64,000 nucleotides of DNA from Anaerobutyricum hallii (GCF_900209925.1 NZ_LT907978.1:2265001-2329000), one strand, 5' to 3'; positions 26,214 to 35,288 are shown, numbered from the stretch's first letter. Translations and numbers: made by a program. The notes: generated from the letters alone by a model not told the origin.

Positions 26214-26689
26214 GCCATTTTCCTCCATGGATTCAGCCGCGCTCTAAACGCATCTTGCCACGTGTAGGCCTCACCCTTACTGTTTGTTGCCCTGCTATAC
26301 GAATAGCCGCCAAATGACTCTGATTGATACGCCCCCTGATTGCCGTTTTTTGCCTGCCACTCGCTGATTTCATCCACCAGTGACAAGAACGGTTTGGGGA
26401 TAGCCAGCGGAACCACCACGCCGTCAAACGTCTCCTCTTGTAACGGGGCAGTATCGCCTTTGCGATACTGGTAAACCCCGTCATTAAAAACAGAACCGCT
26501 GATTAAATAGTATTGCCCGTCCTGCAAAGGGAGACGAATCGCAGTGCCAGAATAACGTAGGTCTTTGGTGTCTGCTGTCGCATCTATATGCGTGTCAAAA
26601 ATCCACTCCCCGATTGTTATTTTGCCTGTGATTGCCGCCCCTTTGACTGGGAAAAAATTGTGAATGTGATTCATGATTTCGTAAAGCAC
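26210..26689 (-). CDS. Head-tail connector / adaptor-like protein
   Basis: A 159-aa protein using a GTG start with GGGGA 8 bases upstream. The N-terminus MLYEIMNHIHNFFPVKGAAI and the internal segment PLAIPKPFLSLVDEISEWQA are typical of phage proteins that sit between capsid and head closure protein. The C-terminal half has YSYSRATNSKGEAYTWQDAF, often seen in this position. Exact role inferred from gene order. Confidence 0.7.
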   Translation of the reverse strand: MLYEIMNHIHNFFPVKGAAITGKITIGEWIFDTHIDATADTKDLRYSGTAIRLPLQDGQYYLISGSVFNDGVYQYRKGDTAPLQEETFDGVVVPLAIPKPFLSLVDEISEWQAKNGNQGAYQSESFGGYSYSRATNSKGEAYTWQDAFRARLNPWRKMA

Positions 26690-26739
26690 TCAATCATCCC
26701 CTTTTATTTTACATTCGAACTTGTTTCCGAAACGGTGCT

Positions 26740-27660
26740 TCATACTGTCGGAATATTTTCTGTAGTTCCGACAGTAACTACGCAAACACCGTCAAGGTAT
26801 TCTGCCCACAGTTTCATCCCCATAATGGCGTATGTTTCGCCTGTGGCGTTTGTATAGTTGCCGCCTGCGTGGAATCCAATCAGATTTGTTTCGCCAGATG
26901 TTGTGTAGTCCAGACCAAGCTTTTTAAAATCACTATCACCGGGATCTATATAATATAAATCAATATTTTCCACAGGCGTTGCGATGACGGTTTTTGCCGG
27001 GATGTAGTCGTCAGGGAGGAGGAACAGTGTGGAGAAGCCAAAAAAGTCTTTGATATACTGCAAACCAAACATCGTCTGTACAGTAATCTCTTTATCACCT
27101 AACCAGTCATAAAAATCCATTACATTTGCAAATCCTACGACTTCGGTTACATTTCTGTTCATTCCTGCGAATTTATTGAGTACAGCCCCCTTTGCAATCG
27201 CCAGTGCTTTCTGCCATTTTTTCTGTGTTCCTTTTAATGTTCCTGTTTTTAAAAATGTGTAAAAATCTTTTAAAACCTTGTTCTGCAGTTCAACCATAAA
27301 GGCATCATCTGTCTTTTCGATCGCGACCGCTGCGCCCCATTTTGACACAGACTCAAGAGTTAAAGATTTAGCGTATTTTTCTACGACAATATCTTCTCTT
27401 TTGCTTTCTACGACCTTAAACTGTGTAAAAGGGATTGCTTCTCCCTCACCCACACTTGCGCCGCCCTGTAAGGCTTCGTCTTTCATCTGCGCCTCGTAGG
27501 TTACTAAGCTGGTGCCCGGCTCTTTTCTAATAGGTCTAAAGATTCCCAAGATGGTTCTTAATGCATCCCAATTTTTGTCAAACCTTGTTACAAAATCAAT
27601 TTCTCTCGCTTTGAGAGCGCTATCTGTATTTAATACAGTACTAGTGGTTATTCCTGGCAT
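26740..27660 (-). CDS. Major capsid protein
   Basis: A 306-aa protein with AAAGGAG before the start. It follows the scaffold gene and precedes the connectors. The text FVTRFDKNWDALRTILGIFR, ALQGGASVGEGEAIPFTQFK and VAIEKTDDAFMVELQNKVLK is typical of HK97-fold capsid proteins with separate scaffold in Clostridia phages. No protease gene is present, in line with a separate GP20-type scaffold. Confidence 0.85.
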   Translation of the reverse strand: MPGITTSTVLNTDSALKAREIDFVTRFDKNWDALRTILGIFRPIRKEPGTSLVTYEAQMKDEALQGGASVGEGEAIPFTQFKVVESKREDIVVEKYAKSLTLESVSKWGAAVAIEKTDDAFMVELQNKVLKDFYTFLKTGTLKGTQKKWQKALAIAKGAVLNKFAGMNRNVTEVVGFANVMDFYDWLGDKEITVQTMFGLQYIKDFFGFSTLFLLPDDYIPAKTVIATPVENIDLYYIDPGDSDFKKLGLDYTTSGETNLIGFHAGGNYTNATGETYAIMGMKLWAEYLDGVCVVTVGTTENIPTV

Positions 27661-27672
27661 TGTCTACTCCTT

Positions 27673-28257
27673 TCAAAATCCAAAAAGTTCGTGATTTTCC
27701 GCAATCGCTTTCTGACGTTCGCCCGCATCCTTAATTTCCATGATTTCTTTCTTGGTCATTTTCCCCGGTTCTCCTCCCGGTGGGTTCGATACGTTAGCGC
27801 CATGAGTCGTTTCGGTTGTAATATAGTCGGCATACGCTTCTTTGATGCCTTTTTCTACCTCTGTTGCATTCTCAAGTTTGCCGTCAGTTCCGATTTTTAA
27901 ATTATCAATAGTCTCTTTTGATGCTTTTAATGCAAGGTTAATTACTTTACTGGACACGCCGGAATCTTCAAGCATCTTTTTGTATGCGGCTTCTTTCGCA
28001 TTGTACGATGCCTTCTTGTCCTGTTCGGCCTTGTAGCCTTCAAAATCTGCGTGTTCCTTCTCGTACTTGCCTTTCCAATCATCCTTTTCGTAGTCCTCCA
28101 ATTTTTTCTGGAGGTCTGGAACTTTCTCTGCGTCCTCTTTGTATTTAGTGATCTCGCCTTTTAAACCTGTAACGGTTGCAGAGTGTTCTTCGATGATCGC
28201 GGAAATCTGTTCATCTGTAAGTGTCATGCTCTTTAAAAAAGCTCTTGTTAATGCCAT
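27673..28257 (-). CDS. Capsid scaffolding protein (GP20 type)
   Basis: A 194-aa protein. The N-terminus has LTDEQISAIIEEHSATVTGL followed by a long charged coiled coil up to about residue 85. The C-terminus has SNPPGGEPGKMTKKEIMEIK and KAIAENHELFG, the hallmark of Phage_GP20 scaffolds that guide capsid assembly. AAGGAG precedes the ATG. Confidence 0.85.
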   Translation of the reverse strand: MALTRAFLKSMTLTDEQISAIIEEHSATVTGLKGEITKYKEDAEKVPDLQKKLEDYEKDDWKGKYEKEHADFEGYKAEQDKKASYNAKEAAYKKMLEDSGVSSKVINLALKASKETIDNLKIGTDGKLENATEVEKGIKEAYADYITTETTHGANVSNPPGGEPGKMTKKEIMEIKDAGERQKAIAENHELFGF

Positions 28258-28328
28258 TTGATTACTCCTTTTCTTCGAGGGATTTCTTTCCCTAAATGAC
28301 TTTATATGTAAATCGCAGTACTTCGCGA

Positions 28329-29270
28329 TTACTTTCTAAATGTTTTTGCGGCTTTAAGGGATTTTGCCCCAAATTTGCCGTCAATTTTTAATTTACATTT
28401 CGACTGGAAAATGCTAACCGCATCTTCTGTCTTTTCGCCGTATTTGCCGTCAGTATCTAATTTCGAGCCGATAGCCCAGTTTAAAAACTTCTGCAATTTT
28501 TCAATTTCCCATCCTGCACTTTTTAGCACTGTAATGCCGTCTAAAAATGTGTAATAGCCTCTTGGCGGCAATTTAGGGAATTTCCCGGTGTATTTACCTT
28601 TTTTTGCTGTTTCTTCCTTCTGTGCCGTCACCGAGAAGTCATGATACAAAATATTTAAATCAAAATTTCCGCCGTTGCCGGTTGAAACCTTGGTCGGGAA
28701 TACGCCAGAGCTGGTATACTGCCATGCCATAAGGTCAGGCACGTTTGTAGGCTTATAAGATTTGTTTGGTGTCGCTTTAAACGCCATGCGGTTATAGCCT
28801 TTGTAATAACGTGCAATCCACCAGTTTTTACAGTTAACTTTGTTTTTATCAATATGCTCCGAAAAATACGACATCCCGGTGTAAACACCAAATTTATAGC
28901 CCCTTGACTCAACGACAGTCTGTGCCGCATTGATAATCTCAGCAATCTTTGCTTTGCTTAGCCTTGCCTGCACTTTGTCCTCGATGTCAAACCAAACGCC
29001 GTATTTAAAATGTTTCTTGCTAACTTTATCGAGGATGTCACAAACAAGCTTCATATCGGATTTGGCTTTCGCCGTTGTGGTTGCGTATGTGTAGTTATAC
29101 GCGCCCCATGGGATACCTAATTTCTCACACTTTTTATAGTTCTCCTCAAACTTTTTATCCTTGCCTAAATCTTTGCGGATAATCTTAATGATTGCACCAT
29201 CACAACCGTATTTCTTTACTTTTTTCCAGTCGATTGTGCCGTTGTATACCGATACATCAATAATTTTCAT
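28329..29270 (-). CDS. Endolysin, GH25 lysozyme with C-terminal peptidoglycan-binding domain
   Basis: A 313-aa protein cleaving the glycan strands of peptidoglycan. MKIIDVSVYNGTIDWKKVKK is the GH25 start. WFDIEDK near residue 93 holds the acidic active residues, and MAWQYTSSGVFP ends the domain near residue 190. Residues about 235-313 look like a PG_binding_1 repeat (FLNWAIGSKLDTDGKYGEKT). No signal peptide, so a holin is needed. It sits inside the head gene cluster, which is unusual. Confidence 0.9.
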   Translation of the reverse strand: MKIIDVSVYNGTIDWKKVKKYGCDGAIIKIIRKDLGKDKKFEENYKKCEKLGIPWGAYNYTYATTTAKAKSDMKLVCDILDKVSKKHFKYGVWFDIEDKVQARLSKAKIAEIINAAQTVVESRGYKFGVYTGMSYFSEHIDKNKVNCKNWWIARYYKGYNRMAFKATPNKSYKPTNVPDLMAWQYTSSGVFPTKVSTGNGGNFDLNILYHDFSVTAQKEETAKKGKYTGKFPKLPPRGYYTFLDGITVLKSAGWEIEKLQKFLNWAIGSKLDTDGKYGEKTEDAVSIFQSKCKLKIDGKFGAKSLKAAKTFRK

Positions 29271-29279
29271 CTCAGCCTC

Positions 29280-29672
29280 CTATTTCTTGTTTGTAATTGT
29301 AAACGGTACAATAGATTCTGGAATATAATTTACTTCGTACTTATATTTGTTTACCTTTGCGCCGCCTAAATCTTCAATCACATACATAGAGTCCCTGTTT
29401 AAACCAATGATCTGTTTCTTGTAAGTCCCGTCTTCCATTTCGCAGATTAAGCTAATTTTCTTGCTATCGGAGGCATCTAAAGAAAAGGCTCCTACTACTT
29501 CGAACTCTACTTTGTCCGTTCTTGTGTTGATAACTGCAAATCTTCTTAAGACATTAAAGTTATCCGCTTCTTGTGAGACATTATTGGATACCTGACTTGC
29601 TTCTGTACACCCCACTAATGCTCCTGTGGCTAACATTACTGCTGTTGCTACTACTAAAATCTTCTTTTTCAT
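29280..29672 (-). CDS. Phage-encoded lipoprotein
   Basis: A 130-aa protein with a lipoprotein signal: MKKKILVVATAVMLATGALV, then GC at residues 21-22. The mature part has EADNFNVLRRFAVINTRTDK and SMYVIEDLGGAKVNKYKYEV, beta-rich. Related phage lipoproteins are often placed near lysins and are suspected in superinfection exclusion or surface modification. That role is inference here. It lies between the two lysin genes. Confidence 0.75.
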   Translation of the reverse strand: MKKKILVVATAVMLATGALVGCTEASQVSNNVSQEADNFNVLRRFAVINTRTDKVEFEVVGAFSLDASDSKKISLICEMEDGTYKKQIIGLNRDSMYVIEDLGGAKVNKYKYEVNYIPESIVPFTITNKK

Positions 29673-29676
29673 TCCG

Positions 29677-30177
29677 TCACCCTTTCCATCTCAACACGTA
29701 TAAAAGCTTCTGATTTTCATTGATAACTCTGTGTATTTTTTTATATGTTCCGCCTGCTTTTTTAGTATTTGTGCTAGCCTTTCCGGCGTCCCACCACACC
29801 ATTTTATTGCTCTCGTTTATTCCTGCGAAAATATTGGTGTGCAGGCGGTAAAAGCAAATGTCTCCCGGTTTTAATTTGTTTTTATAATCCCGTGGTAATT
29901 TATTTACTTTTATCAATCTATATCGTTTTGATATAGCTGCTTTTGTTCCTGCGCCCTTATAGACAACTCTTCCGTTCCTGTTGCAATAAAACAGTTGTCC
30001 CGGTTTGAGGATGCCTAATTGCTGTAGGCAATAGCATACATACGATGCACAATTACTTACCTTTTTCTTCTTTGCACCCGCCCAGCTATTCGCCACGCCT
30101 TGAGAGTATTTAAATTTTTTATCAACAAAATACTCTGCTGTTTCTTTTGCTTTGACGAGTAAAGACAATCTGTCCAT
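29677..30177 (-). CDS. NlpC/P60-like (C40) cysteine peptidase, putative lysin
   Basis: A 166-aa protein starting at MDRLSLLVKAKETAEYFVDK, in a TAATG overlap with the previous gene. SNCASYVCYCLQQLG near residue 58 gives the nucleophile Cys, LKPGDICFYRLHTNIFAGIN near residue 105 the His, and WWDAGKAS the third polar residue. This order fits C40 peptidases that cut peptide stems. No secretion signal. It probably works with the GH25 lysin. Confidence 0.78.
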   Translation of the reverse strand: MDRLSLLVKAKETAEYFVDKKFKYSQGVANSWAGAKKKKVSNCASYVCYCLQQLGILKPGQLFYCNRNGRVVYKGAGTKAAISKRYRLIKVNKLPRDYKNKLKPGDICFYRLHTNIFAGINESNKMVWWDAGKASTNTKKAGGTYKKIHRVINENQKLLYVLRWKG

Positions 30178-30584
30178 TATCCCATCGCTCCTTTTAATTC
30201 GTCCGCAATAATTGCTGTGTATTCTTTTGCGTAATTTGCCGCCGCCGGTTTTAAATACGGCTGTGCCCTCTGACCGTTTGTGATGTGCCATTGTCCCTTA
30301 TCATCCTGATAAGTCCATGGGGTCTTTCGTCCTCCCTTGTAATACACGCCAGTTCCCAGTTCCACATAGGCGGCATATTCTTCGTTACTTCCTATTATCT
30401 CTGTGAGATTTTCCAAGTCAGTCCGATGCGTAATACTGTTTCTCAACGCGCCCGTATCGACCGGACAAAGGTCTTTTGCGTGCCCCTCTGCGGCGGCTCC
30501 TGCTTGCTCTAATGCTCTTGCGAGTGCCATGGTGGTCTTGAGTATTACTTCGTCCACATGGCTCACAACATCAATATCCGCCAT
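30177..30584 (-). CDS. HK97 gp10-like tail/head-joining protein
   Basis: A 135-aa protein starting at the ATG in a TAATG overlap (30584). CPVDTGALRNSITHRTDL near residue 40 and EYAAYVELGTGVYYKGGRKT are the signature of the HK97 gp10 family. It lies right after the Mu F-like gene, earlier than usual in the cluster. Confidence 0.85.
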   Translation of the reverse strand: MADIDVVSHVDEVILKTTMALARALEQAGAAAEGHAKDLCPVDTGALRNSITHRTDLENLTEIIGSNEEYAAYVELGTGVYYKGGRKTPWTYQDDKGQWHITNGQRAQPYLKPAAANYAKEYTAIIADELKGAMG

Positions 30585-31576
30585 TATATTCGCCCCCTTT
30601 GCGTTGCTAACCATTCGTAGTAGGTCATGTCCTCTACGACTTCGCTCCTGCCTGTCTTTGGGTTTCTGACGCGTATCATTCGCGGTTGTTCCAGTTCGGC
30701 GGGTAGTGCAGTCCGTTGCGTACAGCGGCAGTTATAAACTTCTGCCGGGATTCCGCTTGGGTCTCCCGGATACATGAGACCGTTGGAGTAAGCCATGTTA
30801 AACGGCACTTCCTCACCGTCTAGTGCCCTGTGACTGTCTCGTGTCCTCAAGTCTTTTGTCGCTGTCCAATGCTTAACTACATCAATCCCCATCTGGTAGG
30901 CTTCCTCGTATGCCGCCTGCCTGCCTCCATTCTGCGCCCCTGTGAACGCTGTGCGGGCGTTTCGGATTGCGGCAGTATGATTCATACCTGTAACGTCCTG
31001 AAATCGCCCTGCGAGCTTTTTTATGCTGTCACCCTGTAATATTCCTTGCAGTAGTGCATTTTGCAATTTCTTCTTGTTCCAGTGCACATCCTTGCTTTTC
31101 AGTACCCTACGCGGTGGAAGAATCTTCTGCTTTTTGACCGTCAGCCGTTTAACTGTGTGCTCGTCAACCAAATTAAACGCAATATCTCCAATCTCTTTTA
31201 TCTGTCTATCAGGCACAAGAGATTTAATCATATATGCCTCAAAGTTATGATTAATGGCAATCACAAGAGGGGTCTTCTCATTGATGTATGCCGCGGCAAT
31301 CTCATTTGACTCTGTCAGGCGCCGCGCCATGTCATCACGGAGTGCTTCCCACCTCTGCCCTCTGCCATACTGATTCATTAGCCATGCTTCAAATTCTTTC
31401 TTGGTGTACTTCCCTGCCTGGTATGCCGCATATTCTTTAGCGTATCGCCTGGAGAATTGTTTAAAATAGTTTCTCGCTTTGCCGTCAAGCTCTTTTTCAG
31501 CCTGCTTATATACGTCTGCTAACCGTTTTTCTAGCTTTTGTAGCTCCTGTTCTGTCCACTTGTCGGATGGATACAT
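30584..31576 (-). CDS. Minor head protein (phage Mu F / SPP1 gp7-like)
   Basis: A 330-aa protein. The N-terminus is helical and basic. The C-terminal Mu F domain has VVKHWTATKDLRTRDSHRAL, PGDPSGIPAEVYNCRCTQRT, including the conserved His-Arg-x-Leu-Asp-Gly and the NCRC motif. It acts in head morphogenesis, ejected or bound near the portal. It follows the portal gene directly. Confidence 0.88.
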   Translation of the reverse strand: MYPSDKWTEQELQKLEKRLADVYKQAEKELDGKARNYFKQFSRRYAKEYAAYQAGKYTKKEFEAWLMNQYGRGQRWEALRDDMARRLTESNEIAAAYINEKTPLVIAINHNFEAYMIKSLVPDRQIKEIGDIAFNLVDEHTVKRLTVKKQKILPPRRVLKSKDVHWNKKKLQNALLQGILQGDSIKKLAGRFQDVTGMNHTAAIRNARTAFTGAQNGGRQAAYEEAYQMGIDVVKHWTATKDLRTRDSHRALDGEEVPFNMAYSNGLMYPGDPSGIPAEVYNCRCTQRTALPAELEQPRMIRVRNPKTGRSEVVEDMTYYEWLATQRGRI

Positions 31577-31578
31577 AG

Positions 31579-32937
31579 TTATTCATCCCCTTCCGGGTTA
31601 TCTTCCGGCGTATCGGGTTCAATCGGCTCCGTGTAGCGGTTATATGATTCTTCGTCCAGCTTTGCCAAAATGTCCGGCACTTCCTCCGGTGCGACAAACG
31701 GTAATTTTTTCAGAATGGTTTCTTCGTCCAGATAATTAGCCGCCTCAAGAATCATATCTGTACGCTCTTTCTCGTTGCTGATTCTGTTCCGCTTAAATTG
31801 TGGTTCGTCATCAATCCCCGCAAGCTCCAGAATCTTCTCAATCGCATCGCCCACAAAGTACTCAAAATCATCTGCATTATCATCTAGTGGCTGGTATGCG
31901 GCGTCGATATGATCATTTGTTGCTCCGGCGGCTATGGTGTGTACATCCAGCGCCCCGAAGTCCTCATAAATTTCTGACCGCATCTGCGTGAGAAACTCTT
32001 TTCTGGCCGCATATGGCGGTTCTTGCGTGTATGCCTGTACCTGCCCTTCCTCAGCCTTTGCGATGTGCTGAAACTTGAGCCGGTCCCTGAATTCCGCCAG
32101 TTCGTCGTCTGTCATACCGTCAGCGTTAGAAATGAGCCAATACATCTGCGCGCAGTCGTCTAGATCATTAGCAAAACCACTTTGTACCGCATCGTAAGCA
32201 TCAATCTTTGACTGCATCCCCCTTAGCGTGCTTATATGCCTTTTATTGCCAAACATCGGTACAATAGGGAGACTGCTATAATTTTCTTCTCCGATAATTT
32301 CGGGTTCCAAATTGTTTGCAGTCTCAATTATCTGTCTGTATGCCCGTTTGGGAGCGGTCTCTTTTAATTCCCCAAATTTGCTTTCTGCGCTGTAGGTTGT
32401 ATATCCATCTACTTCGTACAGCACAACCTTAAATGGTTTTTGTTCGTCCAACTGCCAGAATCGTATGCCCGCCATCAACGCCCCTGTGTCCTCGTCCCAC
32501 ATTGGGGCGAACTGCGTAAAAGGAAATTCGTGCACGTGGTCCACATTCCAGAAGAGGAAGGACTGGCCATGAATTAATGCATTGTACGCTGCCTCTTTGA
32601 TTCTTCTGTCAAACTGTTTGCCCAGTTTGTCTTTGACACTCATGTCATTAAAAAAGACGCCATTTCCCAGACTGTACGAACAGCGCTGTGTATTTAATTT
32701 GTGGAAGAAATTAGAGCAGATCTGTGCGTTTGAGGAGAAATTATCTATCTTTTTTTGACCTAGCAGAGTGTAATAAACGCGTTGAAATTGCAAGATAGTC
32801 TCATTTTCCTGTGCGTCATACTTGTCCGCCCTTAATGCCTCTTTGTATGCTCCTGTACTCTCGTGGAATTTTATAAACTGATTTATAAATTGCCCTTTGT
32901 CTTTTGCGGCAATGAAATCTTGATATGATAAATACAT
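31579..32937 (-). CDS. Portal protein (SPP1 Gp6-like)
   Basis: A 452-aa protein forming the DNA entry ring. Typical features include GKQFDRRIKEAAYNALIHGQ, FLFWNVDHVHEFPFTQFAPM and SLPIVPMFGNKRHISTLRGM, then SGFANDLDDCAQMYWLISNA. The C-terminus is acidic (EPIEPDTPEDNPEGDE). It lies between the large terminase and the Mu F-like gene. Confidence 0.9.
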   Translation of the reverse strand: MYLSYQDFIAAKDKGQFINQFIKFHESTGAYKEALRADKYDAQENETILQFQRVYYTLLGQKKIDNFSSNAQICSNFFHKLNTQRCSYSLGNGVFFNDMSVKDKLGKQFDRRIKEAAYNALIHGQSFLFWNVDHVHEFPFTQFAPMWDEDTGALMAGIRFWQLDEQKPFKVVLYEVDGYTTYSAESKFGELKETAPKRAYRQIIETANNLEPEIIGEENYSSLPIVPMFGNKRHISTLRGMQSKIDAYDAVQSGFANDLDDCAQMYWLISNADGMTDDELAEFRDRLKFQHIAKAEEGQVQAYTQEPPYAARKEFLTQMRSEIYEDFGALDVHTIAAGATNDHIDAAYQPLDDNADDFEYFVGDAIEKILELAGIDDEPQFKRNRISNEKERTDMILEAANYLDEETILKKLPFVAPEEVPDILAKLDEESYNRYTEPIEPDTPEDNPEGDE

Positions 32938-32942
32938 TGTTA

Positions 32943-34148
32943 TTACCCTAAAATTGATTTGTATTGTCTTGTTCGGCTGCGCTTGACGAGTTTTAATGTT
33001 TTTACAAAATACCTGATAGCATCCATCGCGTGATCTGACTGTTTTATAACTGCGTCCCTTCCCTTGTCAGCCGCTGTTGGGTCCCATGCATAGATACCAA
33101 ACTCCTCAATCGTGTGTGTGCAAGACGGGTCAAACGATAATTTGTCTTGTGTCAACATCGTCTCAACGTCTGCTATCCCATCGTTAACAGTGTTATCTGC
33201 TTTTTTGACTTTATGCCCTTTGCTACGTAACTCCACGATGAGAGCGGTAGCGGATGGGTCAACGATCACTAAATCATCTTTCTGCCCGCTTAGCGTGTCC
33301 TCTAGTCCTTTTACTAGCGCACTGACTGTCTTCATGCGGTTGTTCTCCCTGCCTGAATAGTAGTACTCTTTTATGCAGTGCCAGTTGCCGGTATCTACTC
33401 TTTTCTGCCAGATGAGAAAGACGGTAGGGTTCTGCATACCAAAATCACTGCTCACAATTATCTCTCCGCTGGTCTTTGCTTTGCAGACGTGCCTTTCCTC
33501 TGAAAACATATCGTACACAGGCCCTTCTGCCACTGCCCATTTGCCCAGTATGTAGCGTTGATACCTGTGTGTCCCTGAGTACTCCTTTATTAACTCGTCC
33601 ACTACCGCCGGAGGCAGGCAGCCATCGTGTATGTTGTACGCCTGTTGGAATATATCTGCATCGGAATCCAGAAAGCCCTTAAACCAATGTTTCGGCCCCG
33701 CCGGGTTGCACGTCCCGTCAAAATGACTGTGCGACGTCCTGAGACGAGATTTTAACATCTCGAAAACTTCTTGATTCCACGTTGTCAGCTCATCGCCGTA
33801 AGCATACTCAATCGTTGCCCCCTGTATTCTTGCAACGTGCTTTTTGTTATCAGCGCCTATCGCATATACCTTTTTGCCAAATAGCTGTACTGTGTTGTCG
33901 CTCCGTATCTCGCCAACTAACTCCTCGCCCCATATCTCTCGCATGGGGTCAAGTATGTTACGTTGTAGTGTGCCTCTGGTGTTTCCCAACATCACAGCCA
34001 ACCCTAATCCTTTTAGATGTGTCAGGCGTTGAGGAATTACGACCGCGTAGTCAACAAAGGATTTCCCGGAGCCTGTCGCCCCGGTCTTTACATTCCAACG
34101 ATGGTTGCAGCCTTGCAGGTATTCTGCCTGCTTGCTAGTCAATGGCAC
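32943..34148 (-). CDS. Terminase large subunit
   Basis: The packaging ATPase/nuclease. From the GTG at 34148 (GGGGGTG six bases upstream) it is 401 aa. Walker A is TGATGSGKS near residue 33, the acidic Walker B region is EYAYGDEL near residue 120, and the nuclease domain has SSDFGMQNPTVFLIW and VIVDPSATALI. It overlaps the small subunit gene by 14 bases. It resembles the PBSX/Terminase_3 group. Confidence 0.93.
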   Translation of the reverse strand: MPLTSKQAEYLQGCNHRWNVKTGATGSGKSFVDYAVVIPQRLTHLKGLGLAVMLGNTRGTLQRNILDPMREIWGEELVGEIRSDNTVQLFGKKVYAIGADNKKHVARIQGATIEYAYGDELTTWNQEVFEMLKSRLRTSHSHFDGTCNPAGPKHWFKGFLDSDADIFQQAYNIHDGCLPPAVVDELIKEYSGTHRYQRYILGKWAVAEGPVYDMFSEERHVCKAKTSGEIIVSSDFGMQNPTVFLIWQKRVDTGNWHCIKEYYYSGRENNRMKTVSALVKGLEDTLSGQKDDLVIVDPSATALIVELRSKGHKVKKADNTVNDGIADVETMLTQDKLSFDPSCTHTIEEFGIYAWDPTAADKGRDAVIKQSDHAMDAIRYFVKTLKLVKRSRTRQYKSILG

Positions 34149-34545
34149 TATCGACACCCCCAAGGATTTCAATAGCTTTTGCTAGTACTTTATCGCTTGC
34201 GCTCTCTGACTGTGGCTTATCACGCCACTGTTCTGGCTTCCTGTTCTTTAGCCAAAATATTTGCGCTGTTGTATCTGGTGGAATGTGCTTCTTTGTTACT
34301 TTTCGCTCCGTCATTACTCCGCCTTCGTACTTTTCGCTCGTCTCTTTGTAGCTGTACCCTAGTGCCCGTTGTAACAGGCTTTTTTCCACCTGCCTGTCTA
34401 CAACATCTTTCCCCTTTTTTAAGGTGTCGGCTAAAATTGGAAATTTTTTCTTCCATGTATACAAGGTATCTGGGTTAATACCGATGTTTGCCGCGATCTC
34501 TTTGTCTGTGCATCCATCCCGCGCCCATCCCTCTATTTTTAGCAA
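34135..34545 (-). CDS. Terminase small subunit
   Basis: The DNA-recognition subunit. ARDGCTDKEIAANIGINPDT then LYTWKKKFP is its N-terminal helix-turn-helix, and IPPDTTAQIFWLKNRKPEQW is the typical C-terminal motif. The open frame begins with TTG at 34545, but conserved coding (SKYQEWLTKEG) continues 36 bases upstream without a start codon. A perfect AGGAGG site precedes an ATG that is one base out of frame and stops after two codons. A one-base deletion or sequence error at the 5' end is likely. Confidence 0.82.
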   Translation of the reverse strand: MLKIEGWARDGCTDKEIAANIGINPDTLYTWKKKFPILADTLKKGKDVVDRQVEKSLLQRALGYSYKETSEKYEGGVMTERKVTKKHIPPDTTAQIFWLKNRKPEQWRDKPQSESASDKVLAKAIEILGGVDSAID

Positions 34546-34985
34546 CCCTTCTTTGGTCAGCCACTCTTGATATTTACTTATCCCATTTTGGGGTCACCTC
34601 CTAAATACAACCATAACCCCGTAATGAATTGTTTACGGGGTTATATGAAAGAAAAGAAAATATGAAAAAAAACGTTTGCACCAGTTGCATAATGCAACCA
34701 AACACAAGTATAAGGAATTGCACCTTAACAGCCGCCGGGGTCTAATAAGCGACTGGTCCCTAAACACTTGTAAATCCCGCAACCCGTATGGGACGCAAGG
34801 CACCGTGGGATAGGCGTCTTGCGTACTCTCTTTTACGCGGGTGAGAGTTTACACTTTTACCACAAGATAGAGGAGGCTATGTCTCACAAAAAGTTACCAG
34901 ACTCGTCCGTACAAGTGTATTGTACGGCATTTTTTAAGCCACGTTAGACAAACATAAAAAAAGAGAGGGAGATAATTTCCCCTCT
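34546..34985. other. Structured non-coding region upstream of terS (candidate packaging site)
   Basis: No gene is evident. There is a perfect 12-bp inverted repeat (34613-34624 with 34633-34644), the 15-base palindrome GTTGCATAATGCAAC (34684-34698), and several GC-rich hairpins between 34730 and 34930: ACGCAAG/CTTGCGT, ACTCTC/GAGAGT and CCGTACA/TGTACGG. Phage cos or pac sites usually lie just before terS, so this is the likely packaging initiation region. Part could also be a late leader RNA. Confidence 0.5.
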
Positions 34986-35288
34986 CTAATATCCCGCATA
35001 TTCACCAGCCAAATTGGCGAAAGCACTGAGCCATCTGCGTATAGTCATTTCTGCATATCCAAGCTTATCCGCCGCCCCTGCTATCGTGTATCTATCTTCA
35101 AAATATACCAGCTGTACGGCTTTCATTCTGTCCTCACCGTTGTCCATCCCCTCTGTCTGCTTTATCGCCTTGTTAATAGCGTACATCCACAAGGCCGACT
35201 GAGCTGTGTTTTCTGCAATCAGTTTGTCTGGGTATTTTTTTACCTGCTTTACTGCGTGTCCGTACCAATCGTGTTTGGGGTTACTCAT
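34986..35288 (-). CDS. ArpU/RinA-like phage transcriptional regulator
   Basis: A 100-aa protein. AVQLVYFEDRYTIAGAADKL then GYAEMTIRRWLSAFANLAGE forms a C-terminal helix-turn-helix like the ArpU/RinA group of late-gene regulators. It lies directly upstream of the packaging region and overlaps the methyltransferase stop by 8 bases. It probably turns on the late operon. Confidence 0.72.
   Translation of the reverse strand: MSNPKHDWYGHAVKQVKKYPDKLIAENTAQSALWMYAINKAIKQTEGMDNGEDRMKAVQLVYFEDRYTIAGAADKLGYAEMTIRRWLSAFANLAGEYAGY

Noticed and set aside
34720-34790. tRNA-like T arm (TAAGG-TGCAATT-CCTTA on the minus strand)
   Set aside because: No D arm or anticodon arm of correct length can be formed; kept only as part of the structured region.
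34879-34947. 22-codon plus-strand frame with a GAGGAGG site
   Set aside because: The site is only two bases from the ATG, the frame runs against the late operon and includes a hairpin; probably chance.
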